The notes beneath the pieces were generated by a model that saw only the letters and a list, made by a program, of their open reading frames with translations, was not told where the DNA came from and made no database searches. DNA of 64,000 bases. It comes from Neoalteromonas flava. Its GTDB lineage: Bacteria > Pseudomonadota > Gammaproteobacteria > Enterobacterales > Alteromonadaceae. The translations under genes were made by a program, and so were the position numbers. Location: assembly GCF_002807685.1 (NCBI RefSeq), contig NZ_PEAX01000006.1, positions 124,001 through 188,000 of the forward strand, written 5' to 3'. This document shows positions 17,047 to 26,477 of this stretch, one piece after another. The first letter of the stretch is position 1. Each line of letters opens with the position of its first letter.

Positions 17047-18480
17047 ATGAGCAAAAAGCTGTTTATTAAAACCTGGGGTTGCCAGATGAATGAGTACGAT
17101 TCGGAGAAAATGGCCGATCTGCTCGACAGTACCCATGGATTCACAGAAGCATTAGAAGCAGAGGACGCCGATGTCATCCTGTTAAACACCTGTTCGATCC
17201 GTGAAAAAGCTCAAGAGAAAGTGTTTCATCAATTGGGCCGCTGGAAAACCTTAAAGCAAAGCAAACCCGACCTGATCATTGGCGTGGGTGGCTGTGTTGC
17301 CTCGCAAGAAGGCGACGCCATTCGCCAACGCGCGCCCTATGTTGATTTGGTATTTGGCCCACAAACCTTGCACCGCTTACCTGAAATGATTGAACAGATC
17401 CAAGCCGGTGAAAAGGCGGTGGTTGATGTTAGTTTTCCTGAAATTGAAAAATTTGATCGCCTACCAGAGCCTCGTGCGGAAGGGCCAACGGCCTTCGTAT
17501 CGATCATGGAAGGGTGTTCAAAATATTGTACTTTTTGTGTTGTACCCTACACCCGCGGTGAAGAAGTTAGCCGTCCGGTGGACGATGTACTGCTAGAAGT
17601 TGCCCAGTTGGCCGAGCAAGGTGTGCGCGAAGTTAATCTACTGGGGCAAAATGTTAACGGTTACCGTGGTGAGCAACATGATGGCAGCATTTGCCGGTTT
17701 GCAGAATTACTAGAATTGGTGGCCTCTATTGACGGCATTGACCGCATTCGCTACACCACGTCGCACCCGGTCGAATTTACTGACGATATTATTGCCGCCT
17801 ACGAGACCATTCCTGAGCTCGTCGATCATTTGCATTTACCGGTACAGAGCGGCTCAGATAGGATCCTTAATTTAATGAAACGCGGCCACACCGCGCTTGA
17901 ATATAAATCCAAGATCCGCAAGCTGCGTAAAATTCGCCCTAATATCAGCATGTCATCTGACTTTATCATTGGTTTCCCAGGCGAGACTGACGCTGATTTC
18001 GAAGCGACCATGGATTTGATCCAAGCCATTGATTACGACCTCAGCTTCAGTTTTATCTACAGTGCCCGACCAGGCACGCCCGCGGCAGATGCTGTTGATG
18101 ATGTAAGTGAAGACACCAAAAAACAACGTTTGTATTTGTTACAGCAGCGCATTAATCAACAGGCATTACGCATCGCGCGGAATATGCTAGATACTGAACA
18201 ACGAGTATTGGTCGAAGGGCCTTCGAAGAAGAATCCAATGGAGCTCTCAGGACGCACTGAAAACAACCGAGTAGTCAATTTTGAAGGCACGCCAGACATG
18301 ATCGGTCAGTTCGTAGACATTAAGATCACGGACGTGTTTGCTAATTCACTGCGCGGTGACGTCGTGCGCCGTGAACAAGACATGGGATTGCGCGTAGCGG
18401 TAAGCCCGCAAAGTATCATGCAAAAAGAATCAGCCCTTGCGCCTGACGCAATAGGCGTAAGTCAATTTCTACCAGCGTAA
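17047..18480 (+). CDS. miaB: tRNA-2-methylthio-N6-isopentenyladenosine37 synthase MiaB
   Basis: Radical-SAM methylthiotransferase that converts i6A37 to ms2i6A37 in tRNAs reading U-initial codons. 477 residues. The N-terminal UPF0004 domain carries cysteines in [19 protein letters not shown] and GGCVAS for the auxiliary cluster. The radical-SAM cluster motif is C157-x3-C161-x2-C164 in [11 protein letters not shown]-terminal TRAM domain follows (about 380-445). It leads miaB-phoH-ybeY-corC-lnt, the same string as in E. coli. Confidence 0.97.
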   Translation: MSKKLFIKTWGCQMNEYDSEKMADLLDSTHGFTEALEAEDADVILLNTCSIREKAQEKVFHQLGRWKTLKQSKPDLIIGVGGCVASQEGDAIRQRAPYVDLVFGPQTLHRLPEMIEQIQAGEKAVVDVSFPEIEKFDRLPEPRAEGPTAFVSIMEGCSKYCTFCVVPYTRGEEVSRPVDDVLLEVAQLAEQGVREVNLLGQNVNGYRGEQHDGSICRFAELLELVASIDGIDRIRYTTSHPVEFTDDIIAAYETIPELVDHLHLPVQSGSDRILNLMKRGHTALEYKSKIRKLRKIRPNISMSSDFIIGFPGETDADFEATMDLIQAIDYDLSFSFIYSARPGTPAADAVDDVSEDTKKQRLYLLQQRINQQALRIARNMLDTEQRVLVEGPSKKNPMELSGRTENNRVVNFEGTPDMIGQFVDIKITDVFANSLRGDVVRREQDMGLRVAVSPQSIMQKESALAPDAIGVSQFLPA

Positions 18481-18492
18481 ATACGAGGTACT

Positions 18493-19497
18493 GTGAGCAA
18501 TATTACTAGTAACGAAATTATCCTTGAGCCAGAAGACCAGAAACGTCTATCGAGTCTGTGTGGGCCCTTTGATGATAACATCAAGCAAATCGAACGGCGC
18601 TTAGGCGTTGAGATCACCTATCGCAACAACCAATTCAAAGTCATTGGTGAGCCGATGCGCGCGGGCGGTGCTGGTGAATTGCTGAAGTTACTGTACATTG
18701 AAACTCAGCCGGTCAAAGGTCGGATCCCTGAGCTTGAAGCTGAAAAAGTCCACCTCGCCATCCAGGAAGTCAAATGTTTGGAGCGCGCTGAAGCTGGTGA
18801 ATACGGCAAAGAAGTGCACGTGAAAACCAAGCGTGGGGTCATCAAACCACGCAACCCTAATCAATCACAGTACGTCGCTAACATTGTTAATCATGACATC
18901 ACGTTTGGTATTGGTCCGGCTGGTACAGGTAAAACCTATTTAGCAGTAGCCTGTGCAGTGGATGCACTTGAGCGCCAGGAGATCCGCCGCATTCTGTTAA
19001 CGCGTCCGGCGGTAGAGGCCGGTGAAAAACTGGGCTTTTTACCGGGCGACTTATCACAAAAAGTTGATCCGTATTTACGCCCGCTCTACGACGCGCTGTT
19101 TGAAATGCTGGGTTTCGAGAAAGTCGAAAAACTGATTGAGCGTAATGTTATTGAAGTTGCGCCGCTAGCGTACATGCGTGGTCGCACCTTGAACGATGCG
19201 TTTATCATTTTGGATGAAAGCCAAAACACGACAGTCGAACAAATGAAAATGTTTCTGACCCGTATCGGCTTTAACAGTAAAGCTGTCATTACCGGTGACA
19301 TTACGCAAATTGACTTACCGCGTAATGCTCGCTCAGGTCTGCGTCACGCGATTGATGTGTTGAAGGACGTAAAAGAATTGTCGTTTAATTTCTTTAACGC
19401 CAACGACGTTGTGCGCCATCCGGTTGTTGCGCGAATTGTTGGTGCGTACGAAGAGTATGATGCCGAGCAAGCTCGTTTGAAGAATATTGAATCGTGA
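18493..19497 (+). CDS. ybeZ: PhoH-like ATPase YbeZ
   Basis: 334-residue PhoH-family P-loop protein that works with YbeY in rRNA processing and ribosome quality control. The N-terminal domain has a short RNA-binding-like region, followed by Walker [14 protein letters not shown] near residue 140 and Walker [13 protein letters not shown] near 240. The GTG start has GAGG five bases upstream, and its frame ends overlapping the ybeY start (GTGA), so the pair is coupled. Confidence 0.94.
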   Translation: MSNITSNEIILEPEDQKRLSSLCGPFDDNIKQIERRLGVEITYRNNQFKVIGEPMRAGGAGELLKLLYIETQPVKGRIPELEAEKVHLAIQEVKCLERAEAGEYGKEVHVKTKRGVIKPRNPNQSQYVANIVNHDITFGIGPAGTGKTYLAVACAVDALERQEIRRILLTRPAVEAGEKLGFLPGDLSQKVDPYLRPLYDALFEMLGFEKVEKLIERNVIEVAPLAYMRGRTLNDAFIILDESQNTTVEQMKMFLTRIGFNSKAVITGDITQIDLPRNARSGLRHAIDVLKDVKELSFNFFNANDVVRHPVVARIVGAYEEYDAEQARLKNIES

Positions 19498-19949
19498 CCA
19501 ACGTTGTCGATCTGCAAATCGCTTGTGATGCGATAATTCCAAGCGCAGAAAATTTTGCGCAGTGGGCATCTGCAGCCCTTGTTGCCAACCAGATTAGCCA
19601 AGGTGAAATTACCATTCGGTTAGTTGAAGCCAAAGAGTCACAACAACTAAATAGCCAATATCGCGGCAAAGATTCACCCACCAATGTGCTTTCATTTCCA
19701 TTTGAATGCCCACCAGAAGTAGAGATTAACTTTTATGGTGATTTGGTAATATGCCCAGCCGTGGTTGAGCGCGAAGCCCGCGAGCAATCGAAACAACTCG
19801 AACATCATTATGCGCACATGTGTATCCATGGTGTCTTGCATTTATTAGGCTTTGACCATATTGATCCAGAGCAAGCAAATGAGATGGAAAGCCTCGAAAC
19901 ACATTTACTTGCAAAATTAGGGATTGACGATCCCTACCAAGATCATTAA
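19494..19949 (+). CDS. ybeY: Endoribonuclease YbeY
   Basis: Zinc-dependent single-strand RNase needed for 16S rRNA 3'-end maturation and 70S quality control. 151 residues with the family motif [11 protein letters not shown] (three zinc-binding histidines), preceded by [15 protein letters not shown]. The start is GTG at 19494, overlapping the ybeZ stop by four bases. Length matches the family. Confidence 0.95.
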   Translation: MTNVVDLQIACDAIIPSAENFAQWASAALVANQISQGEITIRLVEAKESQQLNSQYRGKDSPTNVLSFPFECPPEVEINFYGDLVICPAVVEREAREQSKQLEHHYAHMCIHGVLHLLGFDHIDPEQANEMESLETHLLAKLGIDDPYQDH

Positions 19950-19993
19950 CTATTAACAGCCGACAACGGCACAATTGAGTAAGTACGTTAAAC

Positions 19994-20875
19994 ATGAGCG
20001 ACGACAACCCGCACTCTACCAGCGGTTCTTCTTCGAAAGGTTGGTTCGATAAGATACTACAACCTTTTGGTGGAGAACCGAAAAGCAAAGAAGACTTAAA
20101 AGAAGTCATTTCAGAAGCCGAAGCCCGTGAGGTTATCGACCCACAAACCCGCGAAATGATCGAAGGTGTAATCGGCGTCCACGATATGCGTGTACGAGAA
20201 ATCATGATCCCTCGCGCACAAATGATCACCATCGATATCGACCAAAGCGTAGAAGAATTTCTCCCCTTAATGCTTGATTCAGCCCACTCGCGGTTTCCTG
20301 TTATTAGTGAAGATAAAGACCATATCGAAGGCATTTTATTGGCCAAAGATTTGCTCGCCTACGCGTTTATCCCCGGTAAGGAGTTTTCACTGCGCGACGT
20401 ATTGCGCCCAGCGGTAATAGTGCCTGAAAGCAAACGCGTGGATGTGTTGCTCAAAGAGTTCCGTCAACAGCGCTATCATATGGCTATTGTGGTTGATGAG
20501 TACGGCGGCGTATCCGGGCTTGTGACCATTGAGGATATCCTTGAACTCATCGTCGGGGAAATTGAAGACGAATTCGATGTTGAAGAAGACAGCACTGACG
20601 ATATTCGTCCGCTGAATAAGAGTACCTATTCTGTGAAGGCGTTAACTGCGCTGGACGAGTTTAACCGGTTTTTTGAAACCTCTTTTAGTGAAGAAGAAGC
20701 CGATACGATTGGCGGTATTGTGCTAAAAGCCTTTGGTCACATGCCGGAAACTGGCGAGGAGATCAGTGTCGGTAACTTATTATTTAAGGTTACCCAATCT
20801 GATAAACGTCGCCTCCAACAACTTAAAGTCATGTTACCCGAAGAGGGTGATACGGCGGTCAATACGGAAGAGTAA
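19994..20875 (+). CDS. corC: CorC/YbeX CBS-domain protein
   Basis: 293 residues, cytosolic. It has a pair of CBS domains (first VREIMIPRAQMITID to EGILLAKDLL; second LRPAVIVPESKRVD to GVSGLVTIEDILELIVGEIEDE) and a C-terminal CorC/HlyC transporter-associated domain (about 205-285). The family is associated with magnesium and cobalt efflux, and YbeX also affects ribosome metabolism in E. coli. There is no DUF21 membrane part, as expected for the short CorC form. It precedes lnt as in other gammaproteobacteria. Confidence 0.93.
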   Translation: MSDDNPHSTSGSSSKGWFDKILQPFGGEPKSKEDLKEVISEAEAREVIDPQTREMIEGVIGVHDMRVREIMIPRAQMITIDIDQSVEEFLPLMLDSAHSRFPVISEDKDHIEGILLAKDLLAYAFIPGKEFSLRDVLRPAVIVPESKRVDVLLKEFRQQRYHMAIVVDEYGGVSGLVTIEDILELIVGEIEDEFDVEEDSTDDIRPLNKSTYSVKALTALDEFNRFFETSFSEEEADTIGGIVLKAFGHMPETGEEISVGNLLFKVTQSDKRRLQQLKVMLPEEGDTAVNTEE

Positions 20876-20905
20876 GCCCTGCACAAGCTGTTAACTTATC
20901 TGTGT

Positions 20906-22387
20906 GTGTTCCTAATGGGTGCGTTGCTGACATTGGCATATGCACCCTTTAACTATTGGTGGATCACACCGATTGCTCTGACAGCTGCCTTGGCGGTTAT
21001 TTTTGCCCAACAAAATTACAGTAAAACCTGGTTGATGGGCTGGTTTGGTCTAGGTTGGTTTGGCGCTGGTGTGAGTTGGGTTCACGTCAGTATTGCCGAT
21101 TTCGGCGGTCTGCCTTTGTTGGCTTCCATCGGTTTAATGGCTATTTTATGTGGGTATCTAGCGCTCTACCCCGCCTTGGCACTTAAAATCACCACTAAAC
21201 TCAGCACTCCCCCTCGTTGGCCACTTGTGCTACCACTTGCTTGGTTTTTCACTGAATGGCTGCGCAGTTGGGTATTGACTGGTTTTCCATGGCTATCTCT
21301 TGGTTATAGCCAATTGAACTCACCACTGGCGGGTTGGTTACCGGTCATCGGTGAAACCGGTGTGAGTGCGCTCATCATTCTTGTGTGCGCAGGCAATGCA
21401 CAGCTGTTGTTACGCAAGCGCTGGTTGCCCATGGCTATTGTATTCGCTATACCATTCACCAGTGGCTATCTACTCGACCAAATTAATTGGACTCCCCTAT
21501 CAGGTAAGACAATTCAATCTGCAATGGTACAGGGCAACATCAAACAGGAATTACGCTGGGTCCCCGAGCAAGACGCTCCGACCATGCGCACCTATGCCGA
21601 ACAAACTCTACCCTTGTTGGGCAATGAACTTATTGTATGGCCGGAAGCCGCAATACCGAAATTGGAATCTTTAGCACAAGATTACATTCATGAAATAGAT
21701 CAGATATCCGCAGCACATAACTCCGCCTTGGTGACCGGGATTGTGAATTACAATTTCGAAACCGAGCAAGTCTTTAATAACCTGATTGTGCTCGGAAAAA
21801 AGGATCCACAAGATAGCGCTGGGCACTATCGATACAATCATAATAACCGGTTCGCCAAGCATCATCTGCTGCCAATCGGTGAGTTTGTGCCCTTCGAGTC
21901 TGTGTTACGTGCGTTAGCCCCGATTTTTGATTTACCAATGTCGAGTTTTGATCGCGGCGACTTTCAACAGCGCAATCTCATTGCCAATGGCTATCACATT
22001 GCGCCTGCCATTTGTTTTGAAATCGCATTCCCGCGGCAAGTCCGCGCTAATTTATATCCTGCGACTGATGTCATCTTGACGGTTAGCAATGATGCTTGGT
22101 TTGGCCGCTCCCATGGCCCATCTCAACACATGCAGATTGCGCAAATCAGAGCGAAAGAGCTCGGCCTGCCGGTGATCCGCTCCACGAATAATGGGATCAG
22201 CGGTTATATTAATCACCGTGGAGAAATTGAAGCTAGCATTCCCCAATTTGAAAGAGCTACGACTCAACATACTATTCGATTAGTCAAAGGCACTACACCT
22301 TATCGATACTTTGGTGATGCCAGTGCTTGGCTGATTTTTCTGATCTTTGCTGCCATTGCTATTTGGCTGGATCGTCGTACCAGTTAA
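20906..22387 (+). CDS. lnt: Apolipoprotein N-acyltransferase
   Basis: Adds the third acyl chain to the N-terminal cysteine of lipoproteins at the periplasmic face of the inner membrane. At least 493 residues. There are six N-terminal membrane helices, then a carbon-nitrogen hydrolase domain with the triad E247 (WPEAAIP), K318 (RFAKHHLLPIGE) and C370 (AICFE). A last helix lies near the C-terminus. The start is doubtful: GTG at 20906 cuts into the first helix. The frame is open back to the corC stop, and a CTG at 20879 behind GGAAGAG would restore LHKLLTYLCVFLMGALL, giving a normal Lnt N-terminus. Confidence 0.94.
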   Translation: MFLMGALLTLAYAPFNYWWITPIALTAALAVIFAQQNYSKTWLMGWFGLGWFGAGVSWVHVSIADFGGLPLLASIGLMAILCGYLALYPALALKITTKLSTPPRWPLVLPLAWFFTEWLRSWVLTGFPWLSLGYSQLNSPLAGWLPVIGETGVSALIILVCAGNAQLLLRKRWLPMAIVFAIPFTSGYLLDQINWTPLSGKTIQSAMVQGNIKQELRWVPEQDAPTMRTYAEQTLPLLGNELIVWPEAAIPKLESLAQDYIHEIDQISAAHNSALVTGIVNYNFETEQVFNNLIVLGKKDPQDSAGHYRYNHNNRFAKHHLLPIGEFVPFESVLRALAPIFDLPMSSFDRGDFQQRNLIANGYHIAPAICFEIAFPRQVRANLYPATDVILTVSNDAWFGRSHGPSQHMQIAQIRAKELGLPVIRSTNNGISGYINHRGEIEASIPQFERATTQHTIRLVKGTTPYRYFGDASAWLIFLIFAAIAIWLDRRTS

Positions 22388-22391
22388 CCCA

Positions 22392-22419
22392 TTGTTGATC
22401 ATCGGTCGACTGCTATACT
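22392..22419 (+). promoter_or_regulatory. Candidate promoter of the amidohydrolase gene
   Basis: TTGTTG at 22392-22397 and TATACT at 22414-22419 with a 16-base spacer, directly after lnt and about 37 bases before the amidohydrolase ATG. Confidence 0.45.
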
Positions 22420-22456
22420 GCTGAACTTATGTCAGCACTTTGCAATTAAGGTCACC

Positions 22457-23722
22457 ATGCAATATATCATCGCACTCATTATTACGCTTTTTCTCTGCCA
22501 TTCAGCCTTTGCGAACACCGCAATTAAAGCAACCGCGTTAATTGATGTCATCAACGGCGAAATCGTCAACAACCCACTGGTGATTATTCGAGAAGGTAAG
22601 ATTGTTGCGGTGGGTAACCACAAGAAAGATCCTATCCCCACGGATGTCGGCGTAGTTGATCTTAGTGGACATACCTTAATACCGGGTTTGATGGATATGC
22701 ATGTGCACTTAACCAGTGACGCTGCTTTGCATGGCTATAAACGTTTAGCCGTCTCTACGCCACGAGCCACTATTACTGGGGTCAAACACGCTGAACAAAC
22801 CCTGCTTGCAGGTTTTACCACTGTGCGCAATGTCGGCGCTCCGGGCTATGCCGATATTGCACTGCGTGATGCGATTCAAGACGGCGATATCATTGGGCCG
22901 CGCATGTTTGTGGCTGGCCCTTCGATTGGTGTAACTGGTGGGCATTGTGATAACAATTTGTTGCCAGCCGAATACGCGGTTAAGGGGCAAGGTGTCGCTG
23001 ATGGTCCATGGGCGGTGCGTGAAAAAGTCAGAGAGAACATTAAATATGGCGCTAACGTGATTAAGTTTTGTGCCACCGGCGGAGTGTTGTCAAAAGGCAC
23101 TAAGGTTGGCGTACAGCAATATAGCTTGGCCGAAATGCAAGCCCTTGTAGAAGAAGCGCATATGCGCGGGCTAACAGTTGCTACGCATGCCCACGGAACA
23201 GAAGGGATCAAGACAGCCATAAAGGCCGGGGTTGACTCGGTAGAACACGTCAGTTTGTTGGACGATGAAGGTATTGAATTGGCGATAAAGCATGGTACTT
23301 ATTTTTCTATGGACATCTACGTTACCGAGTACATCCTTGGTGAAGGTGCCAAGGCCGGCATACTCGAAGAAAGCTTAGCCAAAGAACGAATTGTTGGGAA
23401 ACGTCAACGCGACAACTTTAAAAAAGCCGTTAATGCTGGCGTGAACATGGTGTTTGGTTCAGACGCAGGCGTCTACCCTCACGGTGACAATGGAAAACAG
23501 TTTAAGCGCATGGTCGACTTCGGCATGACACCCCTGCAAGCCATTCAAGCCGCCACCATCAATTCTGCCACCCTGCTTAAGCAACAAGACAGTCTGGGTA
23601 GCATATCTGTTGGCAAGTATGCGGATGTCATCGCGGTGGCGGGTAATCCATTGGACAACATTGGCTTGCTGGAAAATGTGCCATTCGTTATGAAAGATGG
23701 CGTAGTGGTAAAAGGTAAGTAA
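22457..23722 (+). CDS. Exported metal-dependent amidohydrolase (Xaa-Arg dipeptidase/prolidase-like)
   Basis: 421 residues with a signal peptide (cleavage near AFA-NT). The metal-site residues are complete: H82-x-H84 (MDMHVHL), K203 as carboxylated lysine (NVIKFCATGG), H244/H246 (ATHAHG), H264 (SVEHVS) and D336 (FGSDAG). The CATGGVLSKGT segment is characteristic of exported amidohydrolases related to marine prolidase-like enzymes acting on dipeptides; the actual substrate is inference. AAGGT five bases before the ATG supports the start. It is more typical of its family than the relative at 4425 and probably forms its own unit. Confidence 0.85.
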   Translation: MQYIIALIITLFLCHSAFANTAIKATALIDVINGEIVNNPLVIIREGKIVAVGNHKKDPIPTDVGVVDLSGHTLIPGLMDMHVHLTSDAALHGYKRLAVSTPRATITGVKHAEQTLLAGFTTVRNVGAPGYADIALRDAIQDGDIIGPRMFVAGPSIGVTGGHCDNNLLPAEYAVKGQGVADGPWAVREKVRENIKYGANVIKFCATGGVLSKGTKVGVQQYSLAEMQALVEEAHMRGLTVATHAHGTEGIKTAIKAGVDSVEHVSLLDDEGIELAIKHGTYFSMDIYVTEYILGEGAKAGILEESLAKERIVGKRQRDNFKKAVNAGVNMVFGSDAGVYPHGDNGKQFKRMVDFGMTPLQAIQAATINSATLLKQQDSLGSISVGKYADVIAVAGNPLDNIGLLENVPFVMKDGVVVKGK

Positions 23723-23732
23723 ACCCATTGAA

Positions 23733-23780
23733 TTTATATTTATAAATATAAAATAAGATTAAATTTATATAGATTTATAT
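23733..23780. repeat. AT-only palindrome and TTTATAT repeats
   Basis: Bases 23733-23752 form a perfect 20-base palindrome made only of A and T (TTTATATTTA and its complement). The half-site TTTATAT recurs at 23764-23770 and 23774-23780, the last two spaced by one helix turn. The array fills the gap between the amidohydrolase and the SulP gene and could be an operator; no T-run makes it a convincing terminator. Confidence 0.5.
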
Positions 23781-23827
23781 TTGCCAGTCTTTATAATTGG
23801 TGACAACGAAAACCAGAAGAGAGCGTG

Positions 23828-25474
23828 ATGAGTTTTATCAATCAGCTGCATACGCGAAATTTACGCGGCGATGTTTTAGGTGGAGTAACAGCAGCCATTG
23901 TATCACTGCCTCTGGCGCTGACTTTTGGTGTAGCGTCGGGCGCTGGTGCAGAAGCTGGTTTATATGGTGCTATCCTGGTTGGTCTATTTGCCGCATTATT
24001 TGGGGGCACATCGACCCTCATTTCAGAGCCAACAGGTCCTATGACGGTAGTGATGGCCGCCGTGGTAACTACATTGATTGCCGACAATCCCGACAACGGT
24101 TTGGCAATGGCCTTTACCGTCGTGATGATGGCTGGTTTATTTCAAATTGCCTTTGGCCTATTAAAACTAGGGAAATACATTACTTTGATGCCCTACAGCG
24201 TTATCTCCGGATTTATGTCTGGGATAGGCTGTATCCTTATCATCATTCAATTTGCTCCTCTGATAGGCCAATCTGCACCCGCAGGTGGTGTTAGCGGCAC
24301 CTTGCTAAATCTGCCAAGTCTTTTAGCCAATATTCACTGGGGCGAATTGTCATTAGCGGTTATCACCTTAGCCATTTTATTCCTCACACCACAGCGCTGG
24401 CGTAAATTTGTTCCGCCACAGCTCTATGCATTAGTCATAGTTTCACTCATTTCGGTGATATTTTTTGATTACGATGGGATTCAGCGGATTGGTGAGATTA
24501 ATGCCAGCCTCCCCTCTTTAGTGCTTCCTACGTTCACTGCTGAACAATTTCAAACCATGCTCGTCGATGCGATGGTTTTGGGTATGTTGGGATGTATCGA
24601 TTCGATGCTCACGTCAGTGATCGCTGATAACCTGACACGTACCGAACACAAGTCTGATAAAGAGTTGATTGGTCAAGGCTTGGGTAACATTATGTCTGGT
24701 TTGTTTGGCGGTTTGCCTGGTGCAGGTGCCACCATGGGTACGGTCGTCAACATTCAAAGCGGAGCAAAAACGCCCCTGTCAGGTGTGACTCGTGTGGGTG
24801 TTTTGGTCGTTGCAATCTTTGGAGCGGCGTCACTTATCGGCAATATTCCTCTCGCTGTACTAGCTGGTATCGCGGTTAAAGTGGGGGTTGATATCCTTGA
24901 CTGGAGCTTTATCAAACGAGCGCATCGGGTGTCTTTCCATTCTACCTTGATCATGTACGCGGTCATGCTCTTAACTGTCTTTGTCGATCTGATTATTGCG
25001 GTCGGTATTGGCGTGTTCATTGCCAATGTGATTACCATTGAAAAGTTAAGTGCCAGCCAATCGAAAAACATTCGAGCCATCAGTGATATGGATGACAAAC
25101 TGCCACTCACCCGCGAACAAAAACGCTTGTTAAACTTAGGTGATGGAAGGATTTTATTCTTTTACCTCAGTGGCGCGATGATTTTCGGCGTATCAAAAGC
25201 ATTGGCTCGCGAACGCGCGAGTATTCCTGATCACGATGTCATTATTATTGATCTAAGTGACGTGTCGATGCTCGATGACACCATCTCGCTGTCGATTGAA
25301 AACGTGGTACAGGAAGCAAAAGAGCTGGATAAAGCTGTCTATGTAGTGATGAAAACGCGTAAAGCAGAAGAAAAGCTGAAACGTTTGGGTTTAGAAGATC
25401 TGCTCGGTGAGGATGCTTTTACCAACGATCGTACCATTGCTTTAGAAAAAGCGATTCAGGATCTTAATCGCTAG
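23828..25474 (+). CDS. SulP-family anion transporter with STAS domain
   Basis: 548-residue inner-membrane transporter. The SulP core carries GVTAAIVSLPLALTFGVASGAG near residues 18-38, the conserved TGPMTVV segment near 62 and the FGGLPGAGATMGTVVNIQSGAKTPLSG region near 290. A cytosolic STAS domain follows (about 440-540, with IIIDLSDVSMLDDT). The family carries sulfate, bicarbonate or dicarboxylates; the substrate is not deducible. I take ATG 23828 behind AGAG rather than the adjacent GTG. Upstream lies the AT palindrome. Confidence 0.9.
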   Translation: MSFINQLHTRNLRGDVLGGVTAAIVSLPLALTFGVASGAGAEAGLYGAILVGLFAALFGGTSTLISEPTGPMTVVMAAVVTTLIADNPDNGLAMAFTVVMMAGLFQIAFGLLKLGKYITLMPYSVISGFMSGIGCILIIIQFAPLIGQSAPAGGVSGTLLNLPSLLANIHWGELSLAVITLAILFLTPQRWRKFVPPQLYALVIVSLISVIFFDYDGIQRIGEINASLPSLVLPTFTAEQFQTMLVDAMVLGMLGCIDSMLTSVIADNLTRTEHKSDKELIGQGLGNIMSGLFGGLPGAGATMGTVVNIQSGAKTPLSGVTRVGVLVVAIFGAASLIGNIPLAVLAGIAVKVGVDILDWSFIKRAHRVSFHSTLIMYAVMLLTVFVDLIIAVGIGVFIANVITIEKLSASQSKNIRAISDMDDKLPLTREQKRLLNLGDGRILFFYLSGAMIFGVSKALARERASIPDHDVIIIDLSDVSMLDDTISLSIENVVQEAKELDKAVYVVMKTRKAEEKLKRLGLEDLLGEDAFTNDRTIALEKAIQDLNR

Positions 25475-25551
25475 TTTTCTCGTGATATTGGCTGACCAGT
25501 TGGTCACATCTCTCACAGGTGCGTCCCGGAGTCAGCCAAAGCAATGACATC

Positions 25552-26226
25552 TTATTTGGGTGGATCGATTTTGTTGTTAATAGAGGCGTTCACGCGATAC
25601 CAACCTGCGACAGAGTGGCGATCGCGTAGCGCTGGTAATACCTCATGGGGAAATTCCTCACTAAGAAATACTACAACAGTACCGAACAAAGGAACGACTT
25701 TAGTACCTGTGTGGTCATTATCGTCACCATAAAGTACCAATTCCCCCCCATCTTCATTACCCCAACCAGGATTCAAATACACGACGACACTCAACACTCG
25801 ATTCATTTCACCGCGAAAAGCATCATAGTGCCGCTTGTAGTAATGACCGGGGGCATAGTGGGCAAAATGACTTTCAAAGGAAAAAAGCCCTAAGAACAAG
25901 CGTCGATTAAGATACCGCTGTAGACCAGACGCCCAATTGAGCCAGCGCTGTCCCGCCTCTGACTCACCGGTGATCCAACAGATTTCGTCCGTTCGCACAA
26001 AGTCGTTTTTAGTGTACTCGTCGCGACGCCCAATACCCGCATCAGTGTATTCTTGCTGACTTAAGGATTGTTGGCACTCTAACAGAGCATCTCCAATCTC
26101 AAGTGGTAAAGCGCCAGGTCGAATACTATAGCCTTGTTGCTCAATATCAGTCGCTATCGCAGCAAAAAGATCGTCGTGCGTGGTATTGCCACCAAGGTGT
26201 GCATGTAAGTCAAAAATCGCTGACAC
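25552..26226 (-). CDS. 2-oxoglutarate/Fe(II)-dependent oxygenase (prolyl hydroxylase-like)
   Basis: 224 residues with the double-stranded beta-helix of P4H-type oxygenases. Iron ligands are H133-x-D135 (KRHYDAF) and H194 (EEFPHEV); R203 with S205 (RHSV) should bind 2-oxoglutarate. The order FAHYAPGHYYKRHYDAF, then RVLSVVVYLNPGW and GGELVLY, is characteristic of bacterial prolyl-4-hydroxylase-like proteins. The hydroxylated target is unknown. It is divergent from the lipase gene across 250 bases. Between sulP and this gene lies a small inverted repeat, TGACCA/TGGTCA (25493-25506). Confidence 0.85.
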   Translation of the reverse strand: MSAIFDLHAHLGGNTTHDDLFAAIATDIEQQGYSIRPGALPLEIGDALLECQQSLSQQEYTDAGIGRRDEYTKNDFVRTDEICWITGESEAGQRWLNWASGLQRYLNRRLFLGLFSFESHFAHYAPGHYYKRHYDAFRGEMNRVLSVVVYLNPGWGNEDGGELVLYGDDNDHTGTKVVPLFGTVVVFLSEEFPHEVLPALRDRHSVAGWYRVNASINNKIDPPK

Positions 26227-26353
26227 AGTATTCTCATAAACAGCAAAATAAACTACCCGGTAAAATTACCGAGAGAAAGAATCTGCTGTATATCAGAAAA
26301 TCGCCAAAAAGCACGTTTTTTTACCTGAATTACCCTCCATTTATCCTGCGCCA

Positions 26354-26394
26354 CTTCAATTGAAGCGTTATTAAGATCAATTTGTATTGATCTT
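26354..26394 (+). promoter_or_regulatory. Two palindromes upstream of the lipase operon
   Basis: CTTCAATTGAAG (26354-26365) is a perfect 12-base palindrome. Eight bases later AAGATCAAT and ATTGATCTT (26373-26394) form a nine-pair inverted repeat around TTGT. Both lie 84-124 bases before the lipase start in an otherwise featureless AT-rich 250-base gap. They could be operators or a leader hairpin; there is no T-run. Confidence 0.45.
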
Positions 26395-26477
26395 GTTAAC
26401 AAAATAACGAATCATTAACAACTGGTGGTCAGACGTCATACCACCAAACCCTACATAATTAGAACAAAGGTATACCA

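Noticed and set aside
23797-24294. 165-codon frame overlapping the start of sulP.
   Set aside because: Trp/Arg/Cys-rich translation of the wrong frame of sulP.
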